This document shows positions 44,334 through 53,447 of a stretch of DNA of 56,321 bases, piece after piece. Positions within the stretch are counted from its first letter, which is position 1, and each line of letters opens with the position of its first letter. The DNA is from Syntrophorhabdales bacterium (GTDB lineage Bacteria > Desulfobacterota > Syntrophorhabdia > Syntrophorhabdales > WCHB1-27): NCBI GenBank assembly GCA_035541455.1, contig DATKNH010000017.1:1-56321 (forward strand), read 5' to 3'. Both the position numbers and the translations under genes were made by a program. Below the pieces are notes generated by a model. The model made no database searches, was not told the DNA's origin, and saw only the letters and a program-made list of their open reading frames with translations.

Positions 44334-44649
44334 GGGAACCCCCTGTGGTTTTCTCAACGTTCTATTGCTGGGGCTTGCGTCGCCTCCTCCTGCGGCAAAA
44401 CCGCCGGAGCCTTCCCCTCTCGCGAGCCGTGCTCGCTAGATAGATTTCATCACCCGTGAAATAACGCCACGGGTACCCGACGACGCGAAAATCTATCGCT
44501 ATTTCTTTTCCCACAGACGCAGCGCCCGTGTCAACAGCAAAGTGGGCAGTTTTTTCTTTCAATTCTGTGTATACTATACGCTAAGCTGAGTCGCGTTATC
44601 AGGGTACTCAGATACGCAGCATCGCCAGTCTAGTAACGGAGCCGTAAAC

Positions 44650-45210
44650 GTGGGCAGAACACGTGCCGTGAGAATTGTCCCTTCCCGCTGCTGCCAGGCG
44701 CTGATCATCATGCTTTCCGTGCTGTCTCTTTTCTCCTGCAGCTTGAGCTTCGATAATCCCTGGGAGAAGAAGCCAGCCGAACTTCCGCAACAGAAACCCA
44801 CCCCACCTGAAGTACATTCAGTCCAGAAAGAAGGCAAACAACTCCCCTCCAGCGCTTCCTCAGATGCTTCTTCCAATGTTTCTTCGGGCGAGAACGAGGA
44901 TGGAAGAAAGTGGAAAAGATATATGACTGACGATCAGGATGTCAGGCATTTCATCGACGAGGAAGCAATAACAAGGATTTCCAAGGACGTTATCCAGATG
45001 TGGCGAAAAAGGGAGTTTCCGCCCGGCGCAGCACAGAGGCGCATTGTGACCCTGGACGAATTAAACTGTCCCAGGCAGGAATTTCGCACGGTGGAGCTTC
45101 AGGTGACGTACTCGGACGGAAGGATCGGCAGGTCAAAAGAACCCGGCCGCTGGGCAAAAATCTACGAAAACACCAACGAAGAATACCTGATGGACGAGTA
45201 CTGCAAGTAG
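44650..45210 (+). CDS. Lipoprotein with surface-adhesin E-like domain
   Basis: 186 aa. The signal region has a lipobox-like LSLFSCS. A Ser-rich linker follows (about 60-85), then WKRYMTDDQDVRHFIDEEAI with DELNCPRQEFRTVELQVTY, the adhesin-E-type pattern (a fold widespread in small exported proteins). The GTG start has GGAG nine bases upstream. Its role is unknown. Confidence 0.68.
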   Translation: MGRTRAVRIVPSRCCQALIIMLSVLSLFSCSLSFDNPWEKKPAELPQQKPTPPEVHSVQKEGKQLPSSASSDASSNVSSGENEDGRKWKRYMTDDQDVRHFIDEEAITRISKDVIQMWRKREFPPGAAQRRIVTLDELNCPRQEFRTVELQVTYSDGRIGRSKEPGRWAKIYENTNEEYLMDEYCK

Positions 45211-45263
45211 TCTTTCCTCGCTGAGCAATCCTCTATCGATTCGTTCCCTTCTGTATGGCGCGG

Positions 45264-45285
45264 CCCTTCTGTCTTGCAGAAGGAC
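45264..45285. terminator. Bidirectional hairpin between convergent genes
   Basis: CCTTCTG and CAGAAGG form a stem with a TCTTG loop, extended by flanking GG/CC pairs. It lies between the convergent adhesin-like gene and nitroreductase gene. There is no clear T-run. Confidence 0.45.
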
Positions 45286-45305
45286 CGCCGCTCAGGTGCT
45301 GCAGA

Positions 45306-45842
45306 TCAGCTCTTGCTCTGGCCGTAACGGTTATAGCTGACCTTATCGTAACGGAGTTCGTCCTTCTTGTAGGGAACCATCTCTTCAGCCGGGTACCCTA
45401 CCGCTATGATACACTCAACCGTAAGATTTTCAGGAAGGCCGAGGAGCTTGGCGATGTATTGGGTTGACGTTGTGTTGTCGTTGAAATTATTTCCTCTCAA
45501 TTGTGCCCAGCGGCTTCCAAGGCCCAAGTCATGAGCTGCATATTGCATAGTGACCGCAGCTATCGAGCAATCCTCGACCCATAGTCCGGAAGCAGACTGA
45601 TCTCCGCACACGACTACGCCCACCGGGGCATCCTTGACAAAGGCGGCACCTCCGGGCTTTGCCACCGAGAGTTCCTTCAGAAGGCCCTTGTCGGTGACCA
45701 CTACAAATGCCCAAGGCCTTCTGGCGCCTCCCGTCGGGGAACGCAGGGCAGCTTCGATGATAGCATCGATCTTTTCGGCTTCCACAGGTCGGTCAGCATA
45801 CGCTCTGACACTTCTTCTCTTCTCCGCAAGCTCCTTAAACAT
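45306..45842 (-). CDS. Nitroreductase family protein
   Basis: 178 aa. EKRRSVRAYADRPVE, AALRSPTGGARRPWAFVVV and a C-terminal IIAVGYPAEEMVPYKKDELRYDKV match cytosolic FMN nitroreductases. It would reduce nitro compounds or quinones with NAD(P)H. It has no signal peptide, unlike the nearby exported relative. Confidence 0.9.
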   Translation of the reverse strand: MFKELAEKRRSVRAYADRPVEAEKIDAIIEAALRSPTGGARRPWAFVVVTDKGLLKELSVAKPGGAAFVKDAPVGVVVCGDQSASGLWVEDCSIAAVTMQYAAHDLGLGSRWAQLRGNNFNDNTTSTQYIAKLLGLPENLTVECIIAVGYPAEEMVPYKKDELRYDKVSYNRYGQSKS

Positions 45843-46012
45843 GTTATCCTCTCCTTTCTTGCCGGGTGCATTACCAGCTCCTTACGTTTTATTTCGTTTT
45901 CGCCGGAGCCACCAGCACACTTATCTTTTTCGACGCCATTCTACCACAAGTCTTACTTACAATCATAAGACCAGAACATTGATTATGCCAGCAAGGAGAA
46001 CAGCATTTCGGG

Positions 46013-48277
46013 TCATTGTGCTATATGATAGGTAAGCCGTCCTGCGCGAGAACATACAGTGATCGGTCCCTGGCTGTCTGTCCTCACTGTGGGAATGGAA
46101 AGCATCCGGTACCGCTCCATGGTCTGGCGAGCAGGCAATCCCGCCATCACCCCGCCTCCGCTCAATACCGCCAGCTTCGGGCTGACTGCTCTCAAAAAGG
46201 GAAGAGTGCTGGAAGTGAGGCTGCCGTGATGCGGAATTTTCAGGACATCTGCCTTGAGAGAAGCGCCCGAGGTGATGAGCTCTTCTTCGACGCTACCGCC
46301 GATATCGCCGGGAAAGAGAAACGTGCTCCCATTCCGCGTGATCGCGATTACGAGAGAAGCATCATTCAGGTTTTCAAAGGTTGCGCCCTGTAAAGGATGC
46401 AACACTGCAATCTCTGTCTCGGCCGGAAAATGATAGGCATCTCCTTTCTTCCAGAACTGCAGTGCGGTTCCCTTCCGGCGCATGGTCTCCAGTAGAGACC
46501 GATAGTGTACGTACTCCACCAAATGTGACGTGGTTGCAAAGTTTCTCACGTTCATATTTTGAAGTAACGATGGAAGACCCCCGATATGGTCCTCATGGCC
46601 GTGAGAATTGATCACATAGTCGAGCGTCAGGATCTTCTTTGACAGCAGAAAGGGCATCACAATCCGGGAGCCGGTATCGAAGTCCCCGGATAGGGAACCT
46701 CCCCCGTCTATGAGAATCCTCACGCCTTTCGGCGCCTCGATGAGAGTCGCTTCTCCCACACCCACGTCTATGAAGTTGGCGCAGAGATCATTATTAAATC
46801 TTCTTTCATATACCAGGTACAATTGAAGCACGCAGAGAGGAAGCAGCACAGCGAGGAGCAAGGCAACCACCGGCTTCTTCCCTGCGTACAGGAGAGAGAA
46901 GAAGAGCGCGTAATAAAGGAGCATCTCAAAGAAATCGGGCCGGATAATGGGAAAGAGATAACCCCAATCGAGCCAGCGGAGAAGAATGAGATTGAAATGG
47001 ACTACCCATCCTGAGAGCACCAACAGGACATCACCGAAAGGCACACTCATGCCTATGAGGCTCAAGGATGTGGCCAGGACCCCCGTCAGTGGTACCGTCG
47101 CAAGATTGTGGATGATACTGAAGAGGTTTATCCCGTAGAAATGATATATCACAACAGGGGCGGTTCCGAGCGTCGCAGCAGCAGTGGTAAGTATGACCGA
47201 CAAGGACCATTCGGCCGGTGTCCATCTGATCTTCTTTATCATCGGGTAGAGCTTCTCCATGCAGAGCACTATCGCGAGCAGGCTCATGAAGGTGAGCTGG
47301 AACGAAGGTGAAAAAAGTGAGTGGGGATAGATGAGGAGAATAATGAGGGCGGAAAGGGCCATGCTGTTCAGGAGATGTCTTCCCCTTTCAAAGATGAGGG
47401 CCAGCATGTAGATCTCCACCATGATCGTTGCACGGATCACGGAGACGCCTGAGCCGGCTATGAGCATGAAAATAAAGGGGAAGGGAATCGTGAGCACGGC
47501 CGCATATTTTACGTCCCGGCCTGACAATCTGAGCCGCCTGATGCGACGGAGGAGAAATCTCGCAACAAAAAAGAAGAAACCCGAGATAATGCCTACGTTG
47601 AAGCCTGAAATGGCGAGTACGTGGGAGGTGCCTGTCCTCAGGAAGAGCTTGTTGATTTCTTCGTCAAGCGAAGCTCGATCGCCGATAGTGAGTGCCTTCT
47701 GGACATCGCTGTGCATCGCTCCTGATGCCTCTATCCTTTTCCGGAAAAAATTCCTCAAGGCATTAATGGAACTGCCGCCCGGTCTCACAAGCAGTATCTT
47801 CCCTTTCAGTTCGTGGTTGACCCCTTCCAAGCGCTTGAGCCATCTCCAGAGCTTGCGCGGGGAGTCTGCAGACACCGGGCTGAATTCAACGATGCGGCCT
47901 CTCAGGTAGACGCGATCCGCAGTCTCCAGGGGAGCATCCGAGTGAAATGAAACCCGCAGATCCCGCAAGGATTCAGGATCGGTAATGGCTATGACTTTTG
48001 ACTTCGGCGATGTTTCAACTACGCTTCCCGCATACAGGGATTCGCCTTCATCAATCAGCAAAGGCATTGATTCTGTGACGATTGCCAGTCGGATAATGCC
48101 GGTCAGTAAAAAAGCAACCACCAGAAGAAAAAAAGTGACACTGCCATTCCTGCGCTGGGAAAATGGAAGCAACAGCACCAGCGCAGCGAGTCCGAGAGCA
48201 ATCGGCCTCGGCGCAATGCCATAGAAGGCTTGGATATAGATCCCGGCGGCGAAGGCAAGTACACAGCTTACGAACAA
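46013..48277 (-). CDS. comEC: DNA internalisation/competence protein ComEC/Rec2 family
   Basis: 754 aa. The N-terminal DUF4131-like part is followed by the Competence domain (SHVLAISGFNVGIISGFFFF, GSGVSVIRATIM) with many membrane helices, and a C-terminal metallo-beta-lactamase domain (FIDVGVGEATLIEAP, SHGHEDHIGG, KIPHHGSLTSST). It forms the DNA channel for uptake across the inner membrane. No ATG lies before the first helix. A TTG at 48277 (MFVSCVLAFAAG) overlapping the HDAC-like stop by ten bases is the best start. Confidence 0.9.
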   Translation of the reverse strand: MFVSCVLAFAAGIYIQAFYGIAPRPIALGLAALVLLLPFSQRRNGSVTFFLLVVAFLLTGIIRLAIVTESMPLLIDEGESLYAGSVVETSPKSKVIAITDPESLRDLRVSFHSDAPLETADRVYLRGRIVEFSPVSADSPRKLWRWLKRLEGVNHELKGKILLVRPGGSSINALRNFFRKRIEASGAMHSDVQKALTIGDRASLDEEINKLFLRTGTSHVLAISGFNVGIISGFFFFVARFLLRRIRRLRLSGRDVKYAAVLTIPFPFIFMLIAGSGVSVIRATIMVEIYMLALIFERGRHLLNSMALSALIILLIYPHSLFSPSFQLTFMSLLAIVLCMEKLYPMIKKIRWTPAEWSLSVILTTAAATLGTAPVVIYHFYGINLFSIIHNLATVPLTGVLATSLSLIGMSVPFGDVLLVLSGWVVHFNLILLRWLDWGYLFPIIRPDFFEMLLYYALFFSLLYAGKKPVVALLLAVLLPLCVLQLYLVYERRFNNDLCANFIDVGVGEATLIEAPKGVRILIDGGGSLSGDFDTGSRIVMPFLLSKKILTLDYVINSHGHEDHIGGLPSLLQNMNVRNFATTSHLVEYVHYRSLLETMRRKGTALQFWKKGDAYHFPAETEIAVLHPLQGATFENLNDASLVIAITRNGSTFLFPGDIGGSVEEELITSGASLKADVLKIPHHGSLTSSTLPFLRAVSPKLAVLSGGGVMAGLPARQTMERYRMLSIPTVRTDSQGPITVCSRAGRLTYHIAQ

Positions 48278-49038
48278 GCTTCCTGGATGCCCTGAAGGAA
48301 AGAGTGGACGTTCCTGCCTAAATCCGTCACATAATAGCCCCCTTCCAAGACGAAGAACACATGCGGATTGGAAGAGGTGATCTTTGAGCCGATGGTTTTG
48401 AAATCCTGGGTGAAGAGCAGCGCGCCCCAATCATGTACATACGTATCGAACCCTGCGGAACAGCCCACGATGTCGTAGCCGGCAGCGTCTTCCAGCGCGT
48501 TGTCCAGGTTTGATAGAAATTCCGTGCGGCTCGGTGCGGAAATATTCCTGAAGGTCACTCTCTGGTCGTCCTTAAAAATATCGAACGTCCCGTTGCCGTA
48601 ATGAAGGTCGATATCAACAATCAGGGCCGACCCGATCCTGTTGGCGGTAAGCAGTTTCTGAACAGCCAGCGCTATGTTATTGAAGAAGCAGAATCCACCG
48701 TTGAAGTTGCGGCCGGCATGGTGGCCCGGAGGTCGGGCCAGCGAGAAGGTGGGCCCTTTGAAGCACCGCTCAGCCGCGGCAATTGCGGCCCCCGCCGAGA
48801 CCCGGGCCACCTCAAACACCTCCGAATACCGTTGCACCGAGGCCAGAACGCTGTCTGTGTGGCAGAGCCTGAGGTCTTCTATATTGCAGGGTTCCGGTTC
48901 CAAAAAAATTACAAGCTCGGCTACCTCGGAATGGATGGCACTGACGCGTTCCGGCGCCTCACAGTCCACTGTTGGATAGTCCCGAAGAAAAATCGGGCTA
49001 TAAAAGGTTGTGATTTTTGGTACAAATTTTCTTGACAA
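48268..49038 (-). CDS. Histone deacetylase family (AcuC/AphA-like) protein
   Basis: 256 aa, on the short side. LARPPGHHAG, NGGFCFFNNIALAVQ, IVDIDLHYGNGT (Zn-binding Asp/His) and GCSAGFDTYVHD (second Asp) keep the active-site residues of deacetylases. Small-molecule or protein deacetylation is expected. No ATG is placed well: a TTG at 49038 with GAAAGG eight bases upstream is chosen. It overlaps the comEC start. Confidence 0.87.
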   Translation of the reverse strand: MSRKFVPKITTFYSPIFLRDYPTVDCEAPERVSAIHSEVAELVIFLEPEPCNIEDLRLCHTDSVLASVQRYSEVFEVARVSAGAAIAAAERCFKGPTFSLARPPGHHAGRNFNGGFCFFNNIALAVQKLLTANRIGSALIVDIDLHYGNGTFDIFKDDQRVTFRNISAPSRTEFLSNLDNALEDAAGYDIVGCSAGFDTYVHDWGALLFTQDFKTIGSKITSSNPHVFFVLEGGYYVTDLGRNVHSFLQGIQEACS

Positions 49039-49060
49039 AGCGGCCCTTTCGTTAGACTAT
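49032..49060 (+). promoter_or_regulatory. Sigma70-like promoter for the XRE-cupin gene
   Basis: TTGACA (49032-49037) followed by GACTAT (49055-49060) at 17 bp, with an overlapping TAGACT/TATAAA. It lies 60 bp before the GTG start and overlaps the start of the divergent deacetylase-like gene. Confidence 0.5.
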
Positions 49061-49119
49061 AAATGTATACGCCAACTAAGTCAATCTTTGGGACCCCCCG
49101 GTCCAAGTGAGGCCTCGCG

Positions 49120-49674
49120 GTGGAAGCTCAAGACATCCTGAACGTAGGTCAAAAACTGAAGCGGCTCAGAGCAAGCAAGAGCATGTCGTTAAGACTTCTC
49201 TCGCAGAAAAGCGGAGTTTCAGCCAATGCCCTCAGCCTCATAGAGAGAAACAAAACCTCGCCCACTGTCACCACCCTGCTGGCGATCGCCAAAGCCTTCA
49301 ATATGGGGATCAATGATTTTTTTTCCGGGCAGAGCCAGGACATGAAAGAAGTTGTATTTTCGCCTGGCGTGGGAAAACAGCCGGGATCCTCAATTGAGGC
49401 CCTCGCACCAAACCTCAAGCAGCAGAATCTCCAACCGGTCCTTCTGAGGCTCGCGCCTGACGAGAAATTCCGCGAGGAATTTTGTTTTCACCCGGGAGAT
49501 GAGTTTGTCTATTGTCTTACGGGTGAGATAGAGTGTGAGGTGGGCAAGGAGAAGATCAGCCTCCACCAGGGTGACGCAGTCACCTACAAGGCCGAGACGC
49601 CCCACCGGATCAACAACAAGTCACCATCGGGCAGTCAGGCACTCGTGGTGTTTGAACTGGGTCACCTCATCTAA
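49120..49674 (+). CDS. XRE-family transcriptional regulator with C-terminal cupin domain
   Basis: 184 aa. The helix-turn-helix (about residues 8-62) contains LSQKSGVSANALSLIERNKTSPTVTTL, and the cupin (about 105-180) FCFHPGDEFVYCLTGEIECEV and HQGDAVTYKAETPHRINN. This two-domain plan is that of the SinR/PuuR-type small-molecule sensing regulators. It starts with GTG; the target and ligand are unknown. It diverges from the deacetylase-like gene, which it may regulate. Confidence 0.88.
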   Translation: MEAQDILNVGQKLKRLRASKSMSLRLLSQKSGVSANALSLIERNKTSPTVTTLLAIAKAFNMGINDFFSGQSQDMKEVVFSPGVGKQPGSSIEALAPNLKQQNLQPVLLRLAPDEKFREEFCFHPGDEFVYCLTGEIECEVGKEKISLHQGDAVTYKAETPHRINNKSPSGSQALVVFELGHLI

Positions 49675-49704
49675 TGAACGTTACGAACCAAAATCTGTTG
49701 CGGG

Positions 49705-49731
49705 TTGCGGGTTAAAACACGTAACCCGCAA
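49705..49731. terminator. Hairpin between convergent genes
   Basis: TTGCGGGTTA and TAACCCGCAA pair perfectly over ten bases with an AAACACG loop. It lies between the convergent regulator and TPR genes. Confidence 0.45.
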
Positions 49732-49767
49732 CAACGCCGCAGGCGTCGAAACTCGGAACGGGCTTTA

Positions 49768-50346
49768 TTACTTGGCGAGGTTCTTGAGCTGCTCCAACTG
49801 GGCTTTGGCCATGACAGCTCTGTTGTCGGTAGGAGCTACCTTTAAGAAATCTTCCCACGCCACAATAGCCGCGGGTATATCCTTCTTATCATTCTGGAGG
49901 ACGATAGCAAGATTAAACCTGCTGTTAACGTGGGTGGGGTTGTCTTTTGCGGCCTGTCTGAACTCCCTGATTGCGCTGTCATAATCTTTGATGTTTCTGT
50001 ACATGATACCCATATCGGTCCGCACGTCAGCGTTCTTGGGATCGATCGCGAGCGCCTTCTGGTACGTATCAATCGCCTTTCTTTCCTGGTTGGTATCAAA
50101 ATACGCGTTACCCAGTGATATGAGCACCTGCAGGTTTTGCGGATCGCCTTTGAGGGCTTCTTCCATCTGGCTGATTTCTTGTAACAGGTTCGCTTTGGCC
50201 TGAGGGCTCACGGAGCCTCCTTCTGAAGCAACCGGGGGAGTCCCTCCCCTTTGAGACCCGTAAAACTTGATACCACTGACCGCCCCGATTATAAAGCCTG
50301 CCAGAAAAGCCACGATGATGAGCAGAAAAGCTTTGTCCCGCTGCAT
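49768..50346 (-). CDS. TPR-repeat protein with N-terminal membrane anchor
   Basis: 192 aa. One N-terminal membrane helix (about 6-27) precedes a linker and about three TPR units (VLISLGNAYFDTNQERKAI, VRTDMGIMYRNIKDYDSAI, SRFNLAIVLQNDKKDIPAAI). TPR proteins mediate protein contacts; the anchor places it at the inner membrane facing out. The ATG at 50346 is chosen over an in-frame TTG three codons earlier. Confidence 0.82.
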   Translation of the reverse strand: MQRDKAFLLIIVAFLAGFIIGAVSGIKFYGSQRGGTPPVASEGGSVSPQAKANLLQEISQMEEALKGDPQNLQVLISLGNAYFDTNQERKAIDTYQKALAIDPKNADVRTDMGIMYRNIKDYDSAIREFRQAAKDNPTHVNSRFNLAIVLQNDKKDIPAAIVAWEDFLKVAPTDNRAVMAKAQLEQLKNLAK

Positions 50347-50525
50347 GGACAACAATATACGAGATTTGCAGCGCCATTATCAACTTCTTTATTTCCTTGC
50401 AGGGTGTATGGATTTATCTTGACTCCCGACCCTGGTTCGATTTAGCTAACCTGTAGCAGAACAATGTCCCGGCCTCTCCAAAGCAACTACGGCCAGCGGC
50501 AATGTTCGTGCAAAGGGGGTGTCGT

Positions 50526-51443
50526 ATGGCAGACAGGGTCGAAATCACGCTGCTTGTAGACAACTACACTGATATTTTTCTCCCGTCAAAAGAGTATGTC
50601 ACCTACCCCACACCAGGGGATGGTTCGCGCCTCCGGGGTGAGCAGGGCCTTTCACTCTGGATCGAGATCACGGAGCAAAAGGATATTCTGCGCATACTTT
50701 ACGATTTCGGAAGAAGCGGCGCCATACTCCTGCATAACGCCAGACAACTGGGCATCGATATCGGGCTCGCCGATTTCATGGTCCTGAGCCACGCGCACGG
50801 GGATCATTACGGTGGTTTTTCTAAAGCCCTGACGTACGCAAAGGAATCCTGCCGTGTTGTCCTTCATCCTACCGCATGCGGCATCAGACGATTCATCAAA
50901 TTCGGGGAGCGCGTAGTCGGGCCCTGGGGCATCAAGAAGAGCCTGCTTGCCAAGCTGCAGTCGAGAATTGTTTTGAGCGGCGGCTTGACTTCGCTGGGGC
51001 AGGGCGCATACGTTTCCGGGGAGATCGAGCGGCGGACTGCCTTTGAAAAGGGCATGCCCAACGCATTTCTTGAAGAGAAAGGCACACTGGTGCGCGATCC
51101 GATCAGCGACGACCAGGCTCTGATTATTGAGCTTTCCGGCAAAGGGCTTGTCGTGATCACGGGCTGCGCCCATGCGGGCGTCGTAAACACCCTCCTGCAC
51201 ACACAGCGGCTTTTCCCGGGGCACAATATCTTCGCACTCTTCGGAGGCTTTCACCTTAACAATGCGGATGAAGAACAAATGCGTGAGACAGTGCGACACA
51301 TAGCAGAGGCACATGTCAGCTACCTCGCAGGATTTCACTGCACCGGCTATTACGCTCAGAAAGTCCTCATGGATCATTTCGGCGAACGGTGGATACCGGG
51401 GGCCGTAGGGGCGAGAATAACGCTCAAGGCAATGGGCGCGTAA
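50526..51443 (+). CDS. Metallo-beta-lactamase fold hydrolase
   Basis: 305 aa. The HxHxDH motif is SHAHGDHYGGF near residues 90-100, with TGCAHAGVVNTL and FGGFHLNNAD downstream, matching the MBL group annotated as methanopterin or dihydropterin-related enzymes. The metal-binding pattern is complete. The ATG follows AAAGGGGGTGTCGT. The substrate is unknown; the gene stands between the TPR gene and a repeat-filled gap. Confidence 0.85.
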   Translation: MADRVEITLLVDNYTDIFLPSKEYVTYPTPGDGSRLRGEQGLSLWIEITEQKDILRILYDFGRSGAILLHNARQLGIDIGLADFMVLSHAHGDHYGGFSKALTYAKESCRVVLHPTACGIRRFIKFGERVVGPWGIKKSLLAKLQSRIVLSGGLTSLGQGAYVSGEIERRTAFEKGMPNAFLEEKGTLVRDPISDDQALIIELSGKGLVVITGCAHAGVVNTLLHTQRLFPGHNIFALFGGFHLNNADEEQMRETVRHIAEAHVSYLAGFHCTGYYAQKVLMDHFGERWIPGAVGARITLKAMGA

Positions 51444-51512
51444 GGAAACATGTTTTGGATGGGCCCGACCGCTATGCCGAAAAGTCTTGCATTATATAAC
51501 AAAAACAGATAA

Positions 51513-51710
51513 ATAGATTCCCACGGGTAAGCCCGTGGTACTCACATCACGCGCTCTGGCGAACAGTGAATGCATTCACCCATGCTTGAAAGCGTGTCCT
51601 CTGCTAGCTCGGCGCCGCCTGTAAGGAATCTATCTAGTGAGCACCGCGAGCGAGAGGGGGAGGCTACACGCGGCTTTGCCGCTGGAGGGGGTGACGCGAG
51701 CCCCAGGATT
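51513..51710. repeat. REP-like repeat, family B copy 2
   Basis: AATAGATTCC and GGAATCTATC bracket a CCACGGGTAAGCCCGTGG hairpin and about 90 bp more. The GC-rich module with AGAGGGGGAGGCTACACGCG, CTGGAGGGGGTGACGCGAGC and CCCAGG follows. This is the longest copy of the family; the hairpin recalls the subterminal hairpins of IS200/IS605 elements. The rest of the 51444-51832 gap holds nothing else recognisable. Confidence 0.7.
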
Positions 51711-51832
51711 CAGATACGTCCAAGGCACCGAGCAGGAAATACACTTCAGCACGCGTGCGTTCAATGCTTGAGTATTCAGCCGGTCACCTGAAGCGGGGCC
51801 GCTGAAGACGAAATACCGGGGGGAGAGATCTA

Positions 51833-53155
51833 ATGAATCCTTTCTATATTGCTGTCGGCGTATTCTTTGTCGCGTATGTCCTTATTACCCTGGAACATTT
51901 TCATAAAACAATAATCGCTCTCTTTGCCGCGTCGATCATCCTGGTCACCGGCGTACTGCAGCAGAGTGAAGCGTTCTACTCGGAAGAACTGGGTGTGGAC
52001 TGGAACGTGGTCCTGCTCTTGATCTCAATGATGATCATTGTGAATATCATGAGGCCGACGGGCTTCTTCGAGTATCTCGCGATCAAGAGCGCGAAGATCG
52101 CGAAAGGAAGCCCCTACTGGATCATGGCAATATTCGCATTTGTAACTGCGTTTGTGAGTGCCTTCATCGACAACGTGACAACGGTCCTTCTCATCACGCC
52201 CATCATCATCTATATTTGCGACCAACTGGAAGTGGACGCCGTACCCTACCTGATATCGACAGCACTGGCCTCGAACGTAGGGGGAACTGCAACCCTCATA
52301 GGTGATCCACCCAACATCATGATCGCATCCAAAGCCCACTTCGATTTTATGATCTTTGTCCGCCACCTTGCTCCAGCTATTCTCGTCATCATGCTTTTCT
52401 ATATCATCATGCTGAAGATAGTCTTCAGACGATACCTTAAAACATCCAGAGAAGCCATGGAGCGCATCATGAACATGGACGAAAAAGGAGTGATCAAAGA
52501 GAGGAAAACCATCTGGAGCTGCCTCATCGTCCTGGCTGTCGTGATCGCTGCCTTCATTTTTCACGGCCAGATCAAACTACAGCCCGCCACCATCGCTATC
52601 TTCGGCGCAGGGCTTCTCATGCTGGTTCTCAACATAGAAGAACCGCATACCATCCTCAGCGAATGCGAATGGCCCTCAATATTTTTCTTCATAGGATTGT
52701 TTATCGTTGTAGGCGCAGTGGTCAAGGTAGGTTTCGTGAAAATGATGGCAGACGCGGTTATCAAGGCAACGGGGAGTAACATGCTCTTCGCCAGCACCAT
52801 TATTCTCTGGTTCTCCGCCGTAGCCTCGGCCTTCATCGACAACATACCTTTTGTGGCCACCATGAACCCCCTCCTCCTCGACATGGGAAAAGCGCTCTGG
52901 CCAGGTGTCCACATCGATGTAGTGAATCAGACAACCATGTTACCGGTCTGGTGGGCCCTCTCTCTTGGTGCCTGCCTCGGTGGAAACGGAACGGCTATCG
53001 GGGCATCCGCAAATGTCGTGGTTGTCGGTATGGGCGAAAAAGTCGGGAGAAAGGTATCATTCGTAAAGTTTATGGTCTACGCATTTCCCTTCTGGTTTAT
53101 GTCCATTGTTGTGTCGAACATCTATATCTGGTTGCGCTACTTCGTTTTTGGTTGA
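51833..53155 (+). CDS. ArsB/NhaD-type transporter (SLC13/P-protein permease family)
   Basis: 440 aa, about 11 transmembrane helices. NVGGTATLIGDPPNIMIASK (signature loop) and SAFIDNVTTVLLITPI and SAFIDNIPFVATMNPL repeat the two halves' transport motifs. It resembles sodium/proton antiporters and arsenite or dicarboxylate exporters; no arsenic genes are nearby. The start ATG follows GGGGGGAGAGATCTA. Confidence 0.86.
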   Translation: MNPFYIAVGVFFVAYVLITLEHFHKTIIALFAASIILVTGVLQQSEAFYSEELGVDWNVVLLLISMMIIVNIMRPTGFFEYLAIKSAKIAKGSPYWIMAIFAFVTAFVSAFIDNVTTVLLITPIIIYICDQLEVDAVPYLISTALASNVGGTATLIGDPPNIMIASKAHFDFMIFVRHLAPAILVIMLFYIIMLKIVFRRYLKTSREAMERIMNMDEKGVIKERKTIWSCLIVLAVVIAAFIFHGQIKLQPATIAIFGAGLLMLVLNIEEPHTILSECEWPSIFFFIGLFIVVGAVVKVGFVKMMADAVIKATGSNMLFASTIILWFSAVASAFIDNIPFVATMNPLLLDMGKALWPGVHIDVVNQTTMLPVWWALSLGACLGGNGTAIGASANVVVVGMGEKVGRKVSFVKFMVYAFPFWFMSIVVSNIYIWLRYFVFG

Positions 53156-53231
53156 CAGACACGCAAGGTCAACTTCAGTATAGGCCACATGACGAATTTG
53201 CGCTCGGCCGAATTTTTCGACAGAATTTATA

Positions 53232-53262
53232 TTGCCGAAATATGGTCCTCTTGTGCTATGCT
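53232..53262 (+). promoter_or_regulatory. Promoter-like sequence upstream of the tRNA-Arg region
   Basis: TTGCCG (53232-53237) and TATGCT (53257-53262) with a 19-bp spacer and TGTGC before the -10. It stands before the partial tRNA copy, so one transcript would carry both the partial and the complete tRNA. Confidence 0.35.
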
Positions 53263-53276
53263 AATTACCTGATATT

Positions 53277-53314
53277 TTCGTGCCCCCGTAGCTCAGGTGG
53301 ATAGAGCGACGGAT
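53277..53314 (+). repeat. Duplicated 5' half of tRNA-Arg (direct repeat, copy 1)
   Basis: These 38 bases are identical to 53369-53406 (four upstream bases plus the first part of tRNA-Arg up to the anticodon stem). The sequence then diverges (GATCCACCAGGCCCGG) and cannot fold as a tRNA. It is a broken tRNA copy. Confidence 0.85.
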
Positions 53315-53373
53315 GATCCACCAGGCCCGGAGGCACTAAGTTCTTTCAGCTAAAAAGTGTTTGTAAGGTTCGT

Positions 53374-53447
53374 GCCCCCGTAGCTCAGGTGGATAGAGCG
53401 ACGGATTCCTAATCCGCAGGCCGCATGTTCGAGTCATGCCGGGGGCA
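53374..53447 (+). tRNA. tRNA-Arg (anticodon CCT)
   Basis: The acceptor GCCCCCG pairs with CGGGGGC. The anticodon loop TTCCTAA gives CCT (arginine, AGG). The T stem GCATG/CATGC with TTCGAGT is intact. CCA is not encoded. One A-C mismatch occurs at the top of the anticodon stem. The 3' half is also the end of the integrase frame on the other strand. Confidence 0.9.

Noticed and set aside
53277-53345. A second functional tRNA-Arg
   Set aside because: Only the first part is tRNA-like; the sequence after the anticodon stem 5' strand diverges and cannot form the anticodon arm, T arm or acceptor.
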